A stretch of 64,000 bases of DNA from NCBI RefSeq assembly GCF_008801475.1, contig NZ_VZPP01000015.1:86601-150600 (forward strand). Direction: 5' to 3'. A model generated the notes under the pieces. It saw nothing but the letters and a program-made list of their open reading frames with translations, was not told the origin of the DNA and did not search any database. Below, piece by piece: positions 9,112 through 17,200 of the stretch (position 1 is its first letter; every line of letters begins with the position of its first letter). The stretch is from Pseudomonas moorei (GTDB taxonomy: Bacteria > Pseudomonadota > Gammaproteobacteria > Pseudomonadales > Pseudomonadaceae). The position numbers and the translations under genes were made by a program.

Positions 9112-9301
9112 GCCATACTCAAAAGCGCGGCACCATCCTGTGCGGCATCGTCAGCGGTGCCCGCCGGGCCAGCTCCGACGCCGAGATCAACCCGGGCACC
9201 GGCAGTCGGTCTTCAACTACAACGCGAAGATCTACACCGACCAGACCACACCGCCAGCAGGTACTTATCTGGACAATGTGATCCTGGACGTTGGGTCCTG
9301 A
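9112..9301 (+). pseudogene. Decayed spore coat U (SCPU / CsuA-B type) fragment
   Basis: The last 30 codons before the TGA at 9299-9301 read FNYNAKIYTDQTTPPAGTY followed by LDNVILDVGS. This resembles the C-terminal strand of spore-coat-U-domain proteins, which are chaperone-usher pilus or adhesin subunits and typically end in (A/P)QxTPPAGxYxDTVxVTV. The sequence upstream in the same frame is not recognisable, and parts fit other frames, so the N-terminal two thirds seem lost or frameshifted. No usher or chaperone gene is nearby. The rest of the 370-base gap (8942-9111) holds nothing recognisable. The call rests on one short motif. Confidence 0.45.
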
Positions 9302-9312
9302 ACGGAAGTTTT

Positions 9313-10359
9313 CTAGCGCTCGATACTGCGATTCCACCTCGCATTCCACGCCGGGCGCTGTTCGTTGACCTGATCCCAATCCACGGCAATCGCGGTTTCG
9401 AGGTATTGCTTCATCGCCTCCACCTGCCCACGGGTGCGCTCGGTGGTCGGTGTGTTCGGGTTGGAAGGAATCTGGTCGCCATCTTCAAGCGCGGCGGCTT
9501 GTGCTTCGGGGGTCAGCAGAAACGCGGCGAGCTTTTGCGCCAGTTCCGGTTGCGTGTTGTTGGCGATCGCGCATTCGGCAACGTTGAGTATCACCGCGCC
9601 TTCTTTCGGCTGCGCGTACTCCACGGGCATGCCCTTGAGTTTCAGAGCGGTGACCTGGGTCGGCGTGAGCGGGAACAACGCGGCTTCATCGGTCTGGAGC
9701 ATTTCGGAAATTTTCGCCGAGCTCGGGATGTACTCCAGCACGTTGCGTCCGACGCTGTTGGGCCAGGCTTTGAATCCCGGCTCGACGTTGGTTTCGCTGC
9801 CACCCTGAATCCGGTTGAACATCAGGAAGCCGTGAAGGCCGAATGTCGAAGACGCCATCGACTGGAACACCAGCTTGTCCTTGAAGCGCGGGTCGGCCAT
9901 GTCCATCCAGGAGGTCGGTGCGGTCCAGCCTTTCTCCTTGAACAAGCGCGTGTTGTACGCCAGCCCGGTCACGCCAAGGCTGACCGCTACGGCTTGATCC
10001 TTGATCCGTCCCTTGGCCGGAATCTGTGCCAGGGTCGGGTTGTCCTGGAGCTTGTCGCACAGGCCCATGGAAATGGCGCGGTACATGATGCCGTCGTCGA
10101 GGAACATCACGTGCATCTGCGGGTTGTCTTTGCTGGCCTGCACCTTGGCCAGGATGTCGGCGGAGGTGCCGGGCACGATCACCACTTTGACATTGTTGGC
10201 CTTTTCGAAAGCCGGTAGCACCTTGTCGGCATAAAGCCGCTCCATGGTTCCGCCGTTCATGCCCAGGTACAGCGTTGGCTCGGCCTGAGCCTGACTGATA
10301 GTGAGCAGGGTGCCCAGGCAGGACAACCCGAGCAGTGCAGTGCGTTTGAAGTTTTTCAT
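9313..10359 (-). CDS. ABC transporter periplasmic binding protein (polyamine-type)
   Basis: A 348-residue periplasmic protein with a signal peptide ending near residue 27 (basic MKNFKR, hydrophobic core, SQAQA before EPTLYLG). The mature part follows the extracellular solute-binding family 1/PotD pattern: FEKANNVKVVIVPGTSADILAKVQ, then VSLGVTGLAYNTRLFKEKGW and SWMDMADPRFKDKLVF. It captures a small, probably cationic or amino-acid-like solute for the permeases encoded upstream. It is the last gene of a seven-gene leftward operon and follows the FAD oxidase gene by 18 bases. The solute is not known. Its pairing with an amine/amino-acid dehydrogenase suggests an opine, imino acid or related secondary amine. 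Confidence 0.85.
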   Translation of the reverse strand: MKNFKRTALLGLSCLGTLLTISQAQAEPTLYLGMNGGTMERLYADKVLPAFEKANNVKVVIVPGTSADILAKVQASKDNPQMHVMFLDDGIMYRAISMGLCDKLQDNPTLAQIPAKGRIKDQAVAVSLGVTGLAYNTRLFKEKGWTAPTSWMDMADPRFKDKLVFQSMASSTFGLHGFLMFNRIQGGSETNVEPGFKAWPNSVGRNVLEYIPSSAKISEMLQTDEAALFPLTPTQVTALKLKGMPVEYAQPKEGAVILNVAECAIANNTQPELAQKLAAFLLTPEAQAAALEDGDQIPSNPNTPTTERTRGQVEAMKQYLETAIAVDWDQVNEQRPAWNARWNRSIER

Positions 10360-10377
10360 TGGCGCGACCTTCCTCTA

Positions 10378-11493
10378 TCAAGCTACGGAGATGGAGTGAA
10401 ACCGGGTGATGGAAAACGCATCCAGCGACGCCGTGGAGGCGCCGCTGCAGATGATTTCGGTGAGTGCCTGGCCCACGGCTGGGCCGATCTGAAAGCCGGC
10501 GCCGGCAAAGCCGAACGCATGCAACAGGCCGGGTTGGGTTCTACTGTGGCCGATCACCGGTTGGCGATCGGGCAAATAACCTTCGGTACCGCTCCAGGTG
10601 CGAATCGCCTGGGCACCTTCCAGAAACGGATAGAGCGCGACGGCCTGGCGGAGAATGTCCAGCACGGCACTTTGACCGGGGCGCGCGCGGGCATCGTCGA
10701 GGGCAAAACCCTGGCCGCCGCCCAACACGCAATTGCCACGCGCAACCTGGCGGGCATAGATTCCGCCACCCTCGACGCCGGTACTGGCATCCATCACCAA
10801 CGGCAACGGCTCGGTCACCAGCATCGCCGGGTGACCTGAGTGCATCGGCACTGGCTCGCCGAATTGCGCGGCCAGGCTGCCGGCCCAGGCACCGGCGCAG
10901 TTCAACAACCAGGACGCGCGCAGCTCCAGACCGGTTTGGGTGCGCACGCGAAAGCGTTGACCATCATGGTCTACCGCCGTCACCGCGCATTGTTCATGCA
11001 CTTGCGCACCCTGAAGCCGCGCGGCCCGGGCGAATGCCGGGGAAACCAGACGCGGGTTGGCGTGCCCGTCATCCGGACAAAACGAAGCGCCCACCGCCAC
11101 TTCGCCGACCCACGGGAACCGAGCGCGCAACGCGTTGCGATCGAGCACCTGCAGGTCGAGGCCGAAGCCCTGACTGCTGTCGGCGTATTCTTGCAGGGCT
11201 CGCAGGTCATTGAGGCTGCGGGCCAGTTTCAGGTGACCGCTGCGCTGATATTCGCCGTCGATGCCAATCAACTGTGGCAGTTGCGACCAGATTTCGTGGG
11301 CCCGCTGCGACAGCGGCAATTGCGACAGCGGACGGCCCTGACGACGCACCCCGCCGTAGTTCACGCCGCTGGAATGCGAACCGCAGAAGTCCCGTTCCAG
11401 CAGCGCCACACGCCGACCGGCCTTGCCGAGGAACAGCGCCGCCGAGGCACCCACGATGCCGCCGCCAATGATCACCGCGTCGACTTCGATCAT
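10378..11493 (-). CDS. DadA/HcnC-like FAD amine oxidase subunit
   Basis: A 371-residue DAO-family flavoprotein. DAVIIGGGIVGASAALFLG at residues 5-23 is the FAD-binding fold, followed by VALLERDFCGSHSSGVNYGG. The C-terminal end GFAGAGFQIGPAVGQALTE is the matching FAD contact. The form corresponds to the catalytic beta subunit of three-part dehydrogenases such as HcnABC, octopine/nopaline oxidase and D-hydroxyproline dehydrogenase, which oxidise a secondary or primary amine and pass electrons to FeS/FAD partners. Its ATG overlaps the stop of the partner gene (ATGA), indicating tight coupling. Confidence 0.85.
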   Translation of the reverse strand: MIEVDAVIIGGGIVGASAALFLGKAGRRVALLERDFCGSHSSGVNYGGVRRQGRPLSQLPLSQRAHEIWSQLPQLIGIDGEYQRSGHLKLARSLNDLRALQEYADSSQGFGLDLQVLDRNALRARFPWVGEVAVGASFCPDDGHANPRLVSPAFARAARLQGAQVHEQCAVTAVDHDGQRFRVRTQTGLELRASWLLNCAGAWAGSLAAQFGEPVPMHSGHPAMLVTEPLPLVMDASTGVEGGGIYARQVARGNCVLGGGQGFALDDARARPGQSAVLDILRQAVALYPFLEGAQAIRTWSGTEGYLPDRQPVIGHSRTQPGLLHAFGFAGAGFQIGPAVGQALTEIICSGASTASLDAFSITRFHSISVA

Positions 11494-12845
11494 GCCTCTG
11501 TCTCCAGGCCAAATGGCAGGGGTTTAATCGGTGCCTGGGCACGTAATCGACCGATGTCAGAAATTGCACGCCGGCTTTCGCAGGCAATGATTTCCGCGGC
11601 TGCGGTACCACACATCCGTCCCTGACAGCGGCCCATTCCGACCCGGCAGTGGGCCTTGACCCGATTGATCTCCCAGTGGCCTTCGCGCACGACCGCGCGT
11701 ATTTCACCGGCGCGAATCTCTTCGCAACGACAGACGATCAGGTGATCGGCGACGCCAGTGGCCCAGTCTTCGGGAAAGGCAAAGGCGCGCTCCAGGCCCT
11801 GGCGAAAATCGCCGATGCGTTCAAGGGCCTGTTCCAGTTGCGCGGGGCGTTGCGCGGGGATCATGTAGCCCTGGTCTTCGAGCAGCGCCAGCGCCGCCCG
11901 TTCACCGGCCATTTCGGCGGCGTCGGCGCCCATGATGCCGGCACCGTCACCGGCCAGGTACACCTGGGCGACACTGCTGCGGCCGGCGCTATCACGTTGC
12001 GGCAGCCAGGCGCGGTTGAGCGGGCTCCAGGAAAACTCACAACCGAGCAGGTCGGCGAGCTGGGTTTCACTGCGCAGGCCATGGGCGAAGGCGACGGCGT
12101 CGCAGACCAGCGGCTGTTGGCCCTTGCCGTTGCTCCAGGACACCGATTGCACGCGTTGTTCGCCATTGACCGCCGTGAGGCTGGCGCCTTGATGCACAGG
12201 GATGCCGTGGGCCGTCAGCCAGCCACGGTAATAGATGCCTTTGGCCAGGGTGGCTGGTTGCGACAGCAGGCCGGGCAAAGCGCGGGCCTGGGCGCCGAAG
12301 GGCGAGCTGTCCAGAACCGCCATCACCTTCGCGCCCGCCCTGGCGTACTGATACGCCACGAGGTACAGCAGCGGGCCGCTGCCGGCGAACACCACACGTT
12401 CGCCGATGGCGCAGCCCTGAAACTTCAAGGCAATTTGTGCCGCGCCGAGGCTGTAGACGCCCGGCAGGGTCCAGCCGGGTACCGGCAGTATCCGGTCAGT
12501 GGCGCCGGTCGCGCCGATCACCCGCGAATACTCAAGGCGTGCAGCCCGGCCCTGCTGCAAGGTATCGAGGGCGCCGTCCTCGGCGTTCCACACCAGCGTT
12601 TCAGGGCGGTAATCGAGCTGTTCGCGCAGGCTGTCGATGGTCTGATGCAACGCGCTGGCCTTGCGCGCTTCGAAACCGTACAGCTTGACCGGCGAGCGCT
12701 TGAAGTTAGCCGGTTGGCGACGATAGATCTGCCCGCCGCCGTGGGCGGCTTCGTCCAGCAACACAGGGCGAATCCCGTGGGCAACCAGGGTTTGCGCGGC
12801 ACGAATCCCCGCCGGGCCCGCACCGATGATGACCACAGGCTTCAT
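11490..12845 (-). CDS. FAD/[2Fe-2S] oxidoreductase, HcnB/OoxA-like subunit
   Basis: A 451-residue protein. The first FAD site is VVIIGAGPAGIRAAQTL at residues 3-19. A second dinucleotide fold (VVFAGSGPLLYLVAYQYA) near residue 160 completes a pyridine-nucleotide-disulfide-reductase-like body. Residues about 370-425 form a BFD-like [2Fe-2S] domain with ligands in CRCEE and CRVGMGRCQGRMCG. This is the alpha subunit architecture of HcnB, OoxA and NoxA. The start is the ATG at 12843-12845 with GAGG seven bases ahead. The preceding gap to the small ferredoxin gene carries a REP pair. The protein should relay electrons from the DadA-like subunit. Confidence 0.85.
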   Translation of the reverse strand: MKPVVIIGAGPAGIRAAQTLVAHGIRPVLLDEAAHGGGQIYRRQPANFKRSPVKLYGFEARKASALHQTIDSLREQLDYRPETLVWNAEDGALDTLQQGRAARLEYSRVIGATGATDRILPVPGWTLPGVYSLGAAQIALKFQGCAIGERVVFAGSGPLLYLVAYQYARAGAKVMAVLDSSPFGAQARALPGLLSQPATLAKGIYYRGWLTAHGIPVHQGASLTAVNGEQRVQSVSWSNGKGQQPLVCDAVAFAHGLRSETQLADLLGCEFSWSPLNRAWLPQRDSAGRSSVAQVYLAGDGAGIMGADAAEMAGERAALALLEDQGYMIPAQRPAQLEQALERIGDFRQGLERAFAFPEDWATGVADHLIVCRCEEIRAGEIRAVVREGHWEINRVKAHCRVGMGRCQGRMCGTAAAEIIACESRRAISDIGRLRAQAPIKPLPFGLETEA

Positions 12846-12879
12846 GCATACCTCGGTTGCGGTGTGTTGACGCAAGCCC

Positions 12880-12971
12880 CTGTAGGAGCGAGCTTGCTCG
12901 CGATGAGGGCGGAACAGGCAACATCTTTGGTGACGGACAGACCGCCATCGCGAGCAAGCTCGCTCCCACAG
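12880..12971. repeat. REP pair inside an operon
   Basis: Inverted REP copies (TGTAGGAGCGAGCTTGCTCG ... CGAGCAAGCTCGCTCCCACA) occupy the 157-base gap between the ferredoxin-like and the HcnB-like genes, which are otherwise co-directional members of one operon. Confidence 0.85.
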
Positions 12972-13002
12972 GGATTGGCGGGTTTACAGAGGGTGAGGGT
13001 AT

Positions 13003-13293
13003 TCATATCGATCGCCCCGGCTCGCGGCTGATCTGCTGCCCGGCTTCGAGAAGGGTCGAGCAGGCACGCACCCGGCGGCCATCGGCCAGGCGTACCCAGC
13101 AATCCTGGCAGGCACCCATCAGGCAGAAACCGGCGCGCGGTTCGGCGCTGAAGTCACTGCCGCGCAAATGCTCGCTGCAGGTGAGCACCGCCGTCAGCAC
13201 GGTATCGCCCAGCAGGCCGCTGGCCGGTTGGCCGTCGAGGGTAAAGTCCAGGGCCGGGCGGTCGCCTTCGGCCAGTCGTTTCAGCAGAGCCAT
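13003..13293 (-). CDS. Small [2Fe-2S] ferredoxin-like subunit (HcnA/OoxC type)
   Basis: A 96-residue plant-type ferredoxin fold with cysteines in FCLMGACQDCWVRLADG and a last ligand in VRACSTLL. This is the compact [2Fe-2S] subunit that completes HcnABC-like and opine-oxidase-like dehydrogenases, and it has the family's expected length. It begins eight bases after the upstream permease gene. With the two flavoprotein genes downstream it forms a three-subunit soluble or membrane-associated dehydrogenase. Operon layout places transport genes first and catabolic genes after. Confidence 0.82.
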   Translation of the reverse strand: MALLKRLAEGDRPALDFTLDGQPASGLLGDTVLTAVLTCSEHLRGSDFSAEPRAGFCLMGACQDCWVRLADGRRVRACSTLLEAGQQISREPGRSI

Positions 13294-13300
13294 GGCGCCC

Positions 13301-14095
13301 TCATTGTTTGCCCACCAGAACCCGATCCAGGCCGTAGACCCGATCGAGCAGAATCATGGTCACCGCCGTCAGTGCGATCACCAGTGCCGACACCGCCGCC
13401 ATCATCGGATCGATGGATTCGGTGGCGTAGACGTACATGCGTACCGGAAGGGTTTGTGTGGCCGGCGAGGTGACAAAAATCGACAGGGTGACTTCGTCGA
13501 AACTGTTGATGAACGCCAACAGCCAGCCACCGGCCACTCCCGGCAGGATCATCGGCAAGGTGATTTGCCGAAACAGGGTGAAGCGCCCGGCACCGAGGGA
13601 TTGAGCGGCATGTTCGGCGCTGCGATCCAGGCCGATGGCCGAAGCCAGCACCAGGCGCAGCACGTACGGGGTGATGACCAGGACGTGGGCGAAGATCAGC
13701 CAGGCGAAGCTGCCATTGACGCCCATCAGCGCAAACAGGCGCAGCAAGGCCACCCCCAGCACCAGATGCGGAATGATGATCGGCGATAGAAACAGCCCGT
13801 TGAAAAATCCCCGGCCGGGGAATTCGAAACGGGTGATCGCCAGCGCGGCCGGCACGGCAATGAGCGTTGCCAGCGTCGCCGCACTGAACGCCAGGATCAG
13901 GCTGTTGTAGAACGCATCGACAAAGTCGGCGCGCTCGAAGACGGCGCGGAACCAGCGCAGGGAAAACGCCGTGGTCGGAAGACTCAGGGTGTTTTCCGGG
14001 GTGAACGCCACGAGGCACACCACCACCAGCGGTGCCAGCATGAAAAGCACCACCAGGGCATGAAACAACAGGGCAAATGGGCCGTTCCTGGACAT
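13301..14095 (-). CDS. ABC transporter permease, PotC-like
   Basis: A 264-residue inner-membrane permease with about six hydrophobic segments. The EAA loop, which docks the ATPase, is AAQSLGAGRFTLFRQITLP near residue 185. The length and N-terminal pattern fit the PotC partner of polyamine/spermidine-type importers. It lies seven bases after the PotB-like gene and eight bases before the ferredoxin gene, in one leftward operon. Confidence 0.85.
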   Translation of the reverse strand: MSRNGPFALLFHALVVLFMLAPLVVVCLVAFTPENTLSLPTTAFSLRWFRAVFERADFVDAFYNSLILAFSAATLATLIAVPAALAITRFEFPGRGFFNGLFLSPIIIPHLVLGVALLRLFALMGVNGSFAWLIFAHVLVITPYVLRLVLASAIGLDRSAEHAAQSLGAGRFTLFRQITLPMILPGVAGGWLLAFINSFDEVTLSIFVTSPATQTLPVRMYVYATESIDPMMAAVSALVIALTAVTMILLDRVYGLDRVLVGKQ

Positions 14096-14101
14096 GACGA
14101 A

Positions 14102-14971
14102 TTATCCCAATGACTTCTTGTAGCGGCCTTCGATCATGCGGTTCCACGACAGCATGATCAGCAGGTTGATCAGTAACAGGGCGACGGCAATCGCCGCACC
14201 CATGGGCCAATTGAGCTCCGACAGGTACTGGTCGTAGATCAGCGTGGCGACCATCTTCAACCGACGCCCGCCGAGCAGTCCCGGAATGGCGAAGGAGCTG
14301 GCGGCAAGGCCGAACACGATCAGGGTGCCGGATAAAATGCCGGGCATGACTTGTGGAAGCACCACCTGGCGAATCACCGTGAAGTGGCTGGCACCCAGGG
14401 AGAGCGCCGCTTGTTCGGCGGCCGGGTCGAGCTTCTGCAACGACGTCCAGACCGGAATGATCATGAACGGCAGCATTACGTGGACCAGCGCAATCACCAC
14501 CGCGAACGGCGTATACAGCAGCTTCATCGGCGAGCCACCCAGGGCTTGCAGGGTCTGGTTGACCAGGCCGTCGGCGCCAAGCAGCAGGCTCCAGCCAAAG
14601 GCTCGCACCACCACCGAAATCAGCAGCGGGGTGAGGATCAGGATCAGGAAAATCGAGCGCCACGGGGTGCCCATGCGGCTCAGTATGTAGGCCTCGGGTA
14701 CGCCGATCAGCACGCAAAGCAGCGTGGTCAGCGTGCTGATCCACAGGGTCCGCAGGAAGATTTCGTAGTAGTACGGGTCCCCCATCAGGCTGATGTAATG
14801 CTCGATGGTGTAGGCGTTGCCCTTGATCCCCGCGCTGTAGTCGAAGACGTTGAATGACAGCACCAGGGTCAGGGCCAGCGGGATAATCAGCAACCCGAGG
14901 TACAAGGCCAGGGCCGGTGCCGACAGCCAGTAGCCCTGGCGTCCCGAACGGATGGAGGCGAGGGTGCTCAT
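14102..14971 (-). CDS. ABC transporter permease, PotB-like
   Basis: A 289-residue permease with six hydrophobic segments. The EAA motif is AALSLGASHFTVIRQVVLP near residue 195. The start is the ATG at 14969-14971, which overlaps the stop codon of the ATPase gene (ATGA). A longer in-frame extension upstream lies inside the ATPase gene and is not credible. It forms the channel with the PotC-like protein. Confidence 0.86.
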   Translation of the reverse strand: MSTLASIRSGRQGYWLSAPALALYLGLLIIPLALTLVLSFNVFDYSAGIKGNAYTIEHYISLMGDPYYYEIFLRTLWISTLTTLLCVLIGVPEAYILSRMGTPWRSIFLILILTPLLISVVVRAFGWSLLLGADGLVNQTLQALGGSPMKLLYTPFAVVIALVHVMLPFMIIPVWTSLQKLDPAAEQAALSLGASHFTVIRQVVLPQVMPGILSGTLIVFGLAASSFAIPGLLGGRRLKMVATLIYDQYLSELNWPMGAAIAVALLLINLLIMLSWNRMIEGRYKKSLG

Positions 14972-15993
14972 GCCGGCACCTCGTCGACACTCAGCACCCG
15001 CAGCAGCGCCGCATCCCAATCCACGCCAACCGCCGTCCCTTCGCTCAACGGTGCCGAGCCGTCATTGCGACGCACCACGCAGAGTTCGCCCAGGGTTGTC
15101 GAAACGCCGTAAAGCCATTGGCTGCCGAGAAAGAAGCGGCTGACGATTTTTCCTTGCAGGCGACCCAGGCCGGCATCACGCAGATCGATTTTTTCCGGGC
15201 GCAGGCTCAAGGTCAGATCACCTTTGCCATGGCCGCATACTTGAACCACGCCGCTACCGTCGCGTTCACCCGGCAACAGATTGGCCTTGCCGACGAACCC
15301 GGAAATGAACTCGGTGCGCGGGTGTTCGTAAAGGGTGTAGGGCGCGTCGATCTGGGTGATGCGTCCGGCCTGCATCACCACCACCCGGTCGCTGATCGAC
15401 AGCGCTTCGGACTGATCGTGGGTGACCATCAGCGTGGTAATCCCGACTTCACGCTGGATGCGACGGATTTCGAATTGCATCTCTTCGCGCAGGTTGGCGT
15501 CGAGATTGGACAGCGGTTCGTCCAGCAGCAGCACCGGCGGTTGGATCACCAATGCCCGGGCCAGTGCGACTCGCTGACGCTGGCCACCGGAAAGCTCGCG
15601 CGGGTAACGTTCGGCATGCTGGTGCAGGCGCACCAGTTTCAGCACGCGGTCGACCCGTTGCCCGATCTCGGCATTCGGCACTTTGCGCATGCGCAGGCCG
15701 AAGGCGACGTTGTCTTTGACGGTCATGTGCGGGAACAGCGCGTAGCTTTGGAACACGACCCCCAGACCCCGGCTGGCGGGTTTGGCGTGGGTGATGTCGC
15801 GGCCATCCAGGAGGATGCGTCCGCTGGTGACTTCCACGAAGCCGGCGATCATTTGCAGGGTGGTGGTTTTGCCGCACCCGGAGGGGCCGAGCAAAGAAAC
15901 GAATTCACCTTTCTCGATCGAGAGGTTGGTGGCGACCACGGCATCGATCTCGCCGTAGCGTTTGCCAAGTCCTTCAAGTTGCACAAAAGCCAT
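14968..15993 (-). CDS. ABC transporter ATPase, PotA-like
   Basis: A 341-residue ATPase with a complete set of motifs: Walker A GPSGCGKTTT near residue 37, Q-loop VFQSYALFPH, signature LSGGQRQR, Walker B VLLLDEPLSNLD and H-loop VTHDQ. A C-terminal TOBE-like domain starts near residue 270. It energises uptake through the PotB/PotC-like pair. The start is the ATG at 15991-15993, seven to eight bases after GGAGG. A GTG directly before it is an alternative. It is the first gene of the seven-gene operon and is divergent from the iclR gene, with 246 bases between starts. Confidence 0.88.
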   Translation of the reverse strand: MAFVQLEGLGKRYGEIDAVVATNLSIEKGEFVSLLGPSGCGKTTTLQMIAGFVEVTSGRILLDGRDITHAKPASRGLGVVFQSYALFPHMTVKDNVAFGLRMRKVPNAEIGQRVDRVLKLVRLHQHAERYPRELSGGQRQRVALARALVIQPPVLLLDEPLSNLDANLREEMQFEIRRIQREVGITTLMVTHDQSEALSISDRVVVMQAGRITQIDAPYTLYEHPRTEFISGFVGKANLLPGERDGSGVVQVCGHGKGDLTLSLRPEKIDLRDAGLGRLQGKIVSRFFLGSQWLYGVSTTLGELCVVRRNDGSAPLSEGTAVGVDWDAALLRVLSVDEVPA

Positions 15994-16177
15994 CACTGCG
16001 CCTCCACCTGAGATTGTTATGCGCGGCCTGAGGTCGCGCTTTTTTGTATGGGCAGATACGAAAAAATGTTGCCGGGGTGCGTGGGTGCTCGACTTGAGTC
16101 GGCTGCCGCTGTTGTTCGAATCGCCCCTGTATGGACGCAGAGTAGGACGAAGACTAGGATGGGCTCAATGGCCTATT

Positions 16178-16215
16178 TCACTGAAGCGATGACTATTTTC
16201 AGTTTCATTCAGTGA
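16178..16215. promoter_or_regulatory. Candidate IclR operator (inverted repeat)
   Basis: The inverted repeat TCACTGAA (16178-16185) and TTCAGTGA (16208-16215), with an extra TTTTCAG between, lies just upstream of the iclR start in the divergent gap to the ABC/oxidase operon. It is a reasonable operator for autoregulation and operon control, from sequence symmetry only. Confidence 0.4.
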
Positions 16216-16239
16216 GCAAATAAATCATCGAGAATACTC

Positions 16240-17076
16240 ATGACTGATTCCACTGATCGGAATGAAAATAAAAATGAAGTCGGTGTCGGTGCCGTCTCCA
16301 GATTGTTTGCGGTGCTGCGGACACTGGGCGATACGGTCGAGGGCGGGGAGCGGGTGACACAACTGGCGCAGCGCATAGGGTTGTCGCAACCGACCACCCA
16401 CCGCCTGCTGCGCAGCCTGATGGACGAAGGTATGGTCGAGCAGGATGCGCGCAGCAAGCGCTATCGACTGAGCCTGGATTTTTTTGCCTTGGCGGCACGT
16501 GCGGGCAACAGCGGCAATTTGCGCGAGCTGGTACGCCCGGCATTGCTCAGGCTATCGGCGTCGTTGGGTGACTCGCTGTTTTTGTTGGCGCGAAGTGGTT
16601 TTGATGCGATCTGCCTGGATCGCAGCGAAGGTCCGTTTCCGATCCGTACCTTCACCGGCGATATCGGCGGCAGGGTGGCACTGGGTGTGGGTCAGGGCAG
16701 CCTGGCGATTCTCGCGTTCCTGCCGGAAGAGGAGCGGGAAACGGTGATCCACTACAACTTGCCACGGCTCAAGGATTTTCATCTGTATGACGAAGTATTC
16801 CTGCGCTCGGAGGTCGAAAACGTGCGCACCCTCGGCTATGCCGGGCGTAACACCGGAGTCTTGCAGGGTATGGCCGGTGTGGCTGTGCCGATTCTCGACC
16901 GGGAAGGGCGGGCAGTGGCCGCCTTGAGTGTGGCGACCGTGAGTGACCGTCTGGGGCCGGATCGCTTGCCGACCGTGGTGGAAATGCTCAAGCGCGAAGC
17001 GGCGCTGATCGGACCACGCATCAACCCGTTCGACCCGTTGCTACGCCGGCCATCCCAGGTGTTTGGGCAAAGCTGA
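16240..17076 (+). CDS. IclR-family transcriptional regulator
   Basis: A 278-residue regulator. The N-terminal winged helix spans about residues 17-80 (VSRLFAVLRTLGD, then LAQRIGLSQPTTHRLLRSLM). The C-terminal IclR effector domain includes RTFTGDIGGRVALGVGQGSLAILAF and the end block GVAVPILDREGRAVAALSVA. These proteins bind small metabolites and repress or activate neighbouring catabolic operons. It is divergent from the PotA-like gene and probably controls the ABC/oxidase operon. Confidence 0.87.
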   Translation: MTDSTDRNENKNEVGVGAVSRLFAVLRTLGDTVEGGERVTQLAQRIGLSQPTTHRLLRSLMDEGMVEQDARSKRYRLSLDFFALAARAGNSGNLRELVRPALLRLSASLGDSLFLLARSGFDAICLDRSEGPFPIRTFTGDIGGRVALGVGQGSLAILAFLPEEERETVIHYNLPRLKDFHLYDEVFLRSEVENVRTLGYAGRNTGVLQGMAGVAVPILDREGRAVAALSVATVSDRLGPDRLPTVVEMLKREAALIGPRINPFDPLLRRPSQVFGQS

Positions 17077-17100
17077 AAAAGAAGATGTACGCGAAACCCC

Positions 17101-17187
17101 GTAGAAGCTGGCCGGCGAAAGCGGTGGGTCAGGCAACATTGCCGTCGACGGGAAGACCGCCTTCGCTGGCAAGCCAGCTCCTACGGG
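17101..17187. repeat. REP-like pair
   Basis: Inverted copies of a GTAGAAGCTGGC.../...GCCAGCTCCTAC element separate the convergent iclR and anti-sigma genes. This is a variant REP with a GCTGGC rather than GCTCGC core. Confidence 0.7.
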
Positions 17188-17200
17188 ATTGATGCTGTGA

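Noticed and set aside
10378..13293. Hydrogen cyanide synthase genes hcnABC
   Set aside because: The subunit types match, but gene order and the linked ABC importer and IclR regulator differ from hcn operons, where hcnA comes first with no transporter. Kept as an HcnABC-like dehydrogenase.
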